Of a DNA stretch of 28,717 bases, positions 27,470 through 28,717 are shown in pieces; positions within the stretch are counted from its first letter, which is position 1; each line of letters starts with the position of its first letter. The stretch covers positions 1 to 28,717 of the forward strand of contig JBIOIA010000009.1 of the NCBI GenBank assembly GCA_044449445.1, given 5' to 3'. Source of the DNA: DASXPG01 sp044449445 (lineage in GTDB: Bacteria > Gemmatimonadota > Gemmatimonadetes > Gemmatimonadales > JACORV01). The notes under the pieces were generated by a model. The model was not told the DNA's origin and ran no database searches. It saw only the letters and a program-made list of their open reading frames with translations. A program made the translations under genes and the position numbers.

Positions 27470-28489
27470 ATGACGCTCCCGCCGGAGACGCGGTTTTCCG
27501 TCGCGGTCTCCCGCGCCGAGCGGCTCGACCGGTTTCTCGCCGACCAGCTCGACGTCTCGCGCACCGTCGCCGCGCGCCTCATCGCCGACCAGCGGGTGAG
27601 CGTGAAAGGCGTGCCGGTGCGCTCCAGCTTCGTGCCGGAAAAGGGCGTCGAGATCGTCGTCAGCTTCCCGGCCGCGCCGCCGCGCCGCATCGCGCCGGCC
27701 GACATCCCGCTCGACATCGTGTACGAGGACGACGCGCTCGCGGTCGTGGACAAGCCCGCGGGGCTGGTCGTGCATCCCGCGCCGGGCCATTGGGAGGGGA
27801 CCCTCGTCAACGCGCTCGCCGCGCGCGGCCTGAAGCTGGGCGGGGGCGAGCAGGGCCGGCCGGGGATCGTCCACCGGCTCGACAAGGACACCTCGGGCCT
27901 GATCGTCGTCGCCAAGACGCCGAAGGCGCACGAGCGGCTGGGCGATGCGATGGCGGCGCGGAAGATCTCCCGGCGCTACGCGGCGCTGGCGTGGGGACAC
28001 CTCGGCGCGAAGGAGCGCAGGATCGACGCGTCGCTCGGGCGCAATCCGGCCGACCGCAAACGCATGAGCGTGCAGGCGAGCGGCGGGCGGCACGCGGTGA
28101 CGCGGGTGCGCACGATCGCCCGGGGCATCACGGCCGACCTCGTGCGCTGCGCGCTCGAGACCGGGCGCACCCACCAGATCCGCGTCCACCTCCAGTCCAT
28201 CGGTCACCCGGTCGTGGGCGACGGCGTCTACGGCGGCCGGGACGTGAAGCGCTCCGACTCGACGCGGGCCGCCGCCATCGCCCTGGTGGAGCGGACGGGG
28301 CGTCAGGCCCTGCACGCCGCCTGGCTGACCCTGCCGCACCCCATGACCGGCAAGCTGCTGGACGTGCGCTCGGAATGGCCCCCGGACCTCATGCCCGCGC
28401 TGGTCAGCGCGCTCGGCGAGCCGAGCTTGGTTGCTGAGACTAAACCCTTGCAGTATCTTGGGTTCTTCGCTTCCGACGAGCCTTCGTGA
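27470..28489 (+). CDS. rluD: RluA-family 23S rRNA pseudouridine synthase (RluD type)
   Basis: A 339-residue enzyme that isomerises uridine in RNA; RluD acts on helix 69 of 23S rRNA. An S4 RNA-binding domain (about residues 16-65, ERLDRFLADQLDVSRTVAARLI) precedes the catalytic domain. The catalytic Asp is D138 in HRLDKDTSGL. VDKPAGLVVHP, the GRTHQIRVHL motif and GHPVVGDGVYGG are intact. The final 20 residues (VAETKPLQYLGFFASDEPS) are encoded by an unusually AT-rich stretch that holds a possible promoter for cheW. The TGA stop overlaps the GTG of cheW. Confidence 0.95.
   Translation: MTLPPETRFSVAVSRAERLDRFLADQLDVSRTVAARLIADQRVSVKGVPVRSSFVPEKGVEIVVSFPAAPPRRIAPADIPLDIVYEDDALAVVDKPAGLVVHPAPGHWEGTLVNALAARGLKLGGGEQGRPGIVHRLDKDTSGLIVVAKTPKAHERLGDAMAARKISRRYAALAWGHLGAKERRIDASLGRNPADRKRMSVQASGGRHAVTRVRTIARGITADLVRCALETGRTHQIRVHLQSIGHPVVGDGVYGGRDVKRSDSTRAAAIALVERTGRQALHAAWLTLPHPMTGKLLDVRSEWPPDLMPALVSALGEPSLVAETKPLQYLGFFASDEPS
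28431..28459 (+). promoter_or_regulatory. Possible internal promoter for cheW within the end of rluD
   Basis: TTGCTG (28431-28436), 17 bp, then TATCTT (28454-28459) sits in a locally AT-rich stretch inside coding sequence, 26 nt before the cheW GTG. The match to consensus is partial, but the spacing is ideal and the composition stands out. Confidence 0.4.
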
Positions 28490-28717
28490 CGGCGCTGCGG
28501 CTGCTGCTGTTCCGGTGCGGCGGGCAGGTCCTGGCCGTCGAGGCGGGGGTGGTCCGGGAGATCCTCGCCGCCAGCGAACCGACCCGGATTCCCGGATCGA
28601 GCCCTGCCGTCCTGGGGCTCGTCAACGTTCGTGGGACGCTGGTGCCGGTGGTGGACGCTGCGCAGGCCGTGGGTCTGCCGGGCCCCAACCCGCGTGGCAC
28701 GCTGGTGATCGTCGAGC
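28486..28717 (+). CDS. CheW-like chemotaxis scaffold protein (3' end missing)
   Basis: The first 77 codons of a CheW-domain protein run off the right edge. The frame begins at a GTG that overlaps the rluD stop (GTGA). Seen are the opening strand LRLLLFRCGGQVLAVEAGVVREIL and the family signature SPAVLGLVNVRGTLVPVVDAAQAVG, which correspond to the first CheW subdomain. CheW couples receptors to the CheA kinase. A CheW domain can also be the start of a larger protein, so a stand-alone CheW is not certain. It may be the first gene of a che or pilus-chemotaxis cluster beyond the window. Confidence 0.85.
   Translation, partial: MTALRLLLFRCGGQVLAVEAGVVREILAASEPTRIPGSSPAVLGLVNVRGTLVPVVDAAQAVGLPGPNPRGTLVIVE

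Overview
The window is GC-rich (visibly near 70%), gene-dense bacterial chromosome with no rRNA, tRNA, IS element, phage gene or CRISPR array that I can see. Codon use looks uniform throughout. The gene orders tilS-hpt-ftsH-folP-cdaA-DUF2723 and yggS-divIVA-pnp-ileS-dksA-lspA-rluD-cheW, a eukaryote-like (type 2) IleRS and the very GC-rich composition suggest a soil-type Gemmatimonadota or a related uncultured phylum. This is inference from synteny and style, not a placement.

Layout. 1-2501 (minus): a TetR regulator followed by the [2Fe-2S] and molybdopterin subunits of a xanthine-dehydrogenase-family enzyme. The large subunit most resembles 4-hydroxybenzoyl-CoA reductase alpha and runs off the left edge. 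2598-2993: a consensus sigma70 promoter, a long structured leader with an attenuator-like hairpin, and a cold-shock protein. 3103-4083: a double-PAS protein with a Cys/His tail and no output domain. 4112-8438: a MacAB-like export operon (membrane-fusion protein, ATPase, two FtsX-type permeases). 8435-9226 (minus): a PhzF-family isomerase. 9334-11418: an exported S9 prolyl-oligopeptidase-type peptidase. 11415-12914 (minus): an unrecognised probable lipoprotein.

12938-18595 is a housekeeping cluster: tilS (broken by one base in this sequence), hpt, ftsH, folP and the diadenylate cyclase cdaA. A large DUF2723 membrane protein follows. After a strong terminator hairpin at 21265-21297, yggS, divIVA, pnp, ileS, dksA, lspA, rluD and the start of cheW form one tightly packed operon. 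Most of its genes overlap by 1-17 nt, so translational coupling is likely.

The most unusual signals are not protein families. First, a heptanucleotide repeat (CTTTCRA and its complement) occurs at four sites. Three sites have facing inverted arrays, and two sites lie inside coding sequence. Second, an 8-bp tandem repeat forms the end of one gene and supplies a ribosome-binding-like GAGG to the next. Third, five genes that begin transcription units have a TANNNT box 6-9 nt before the start codon and no Shine-Dalgarno, which suggests leaderless mRNAs. Fourth, two divergent gene pairs appear to share overlapping back-to-back -10 boxes. Fifth, the cold-shock leader combines a terminator hairpin with a 27-codon upstream reading frame.
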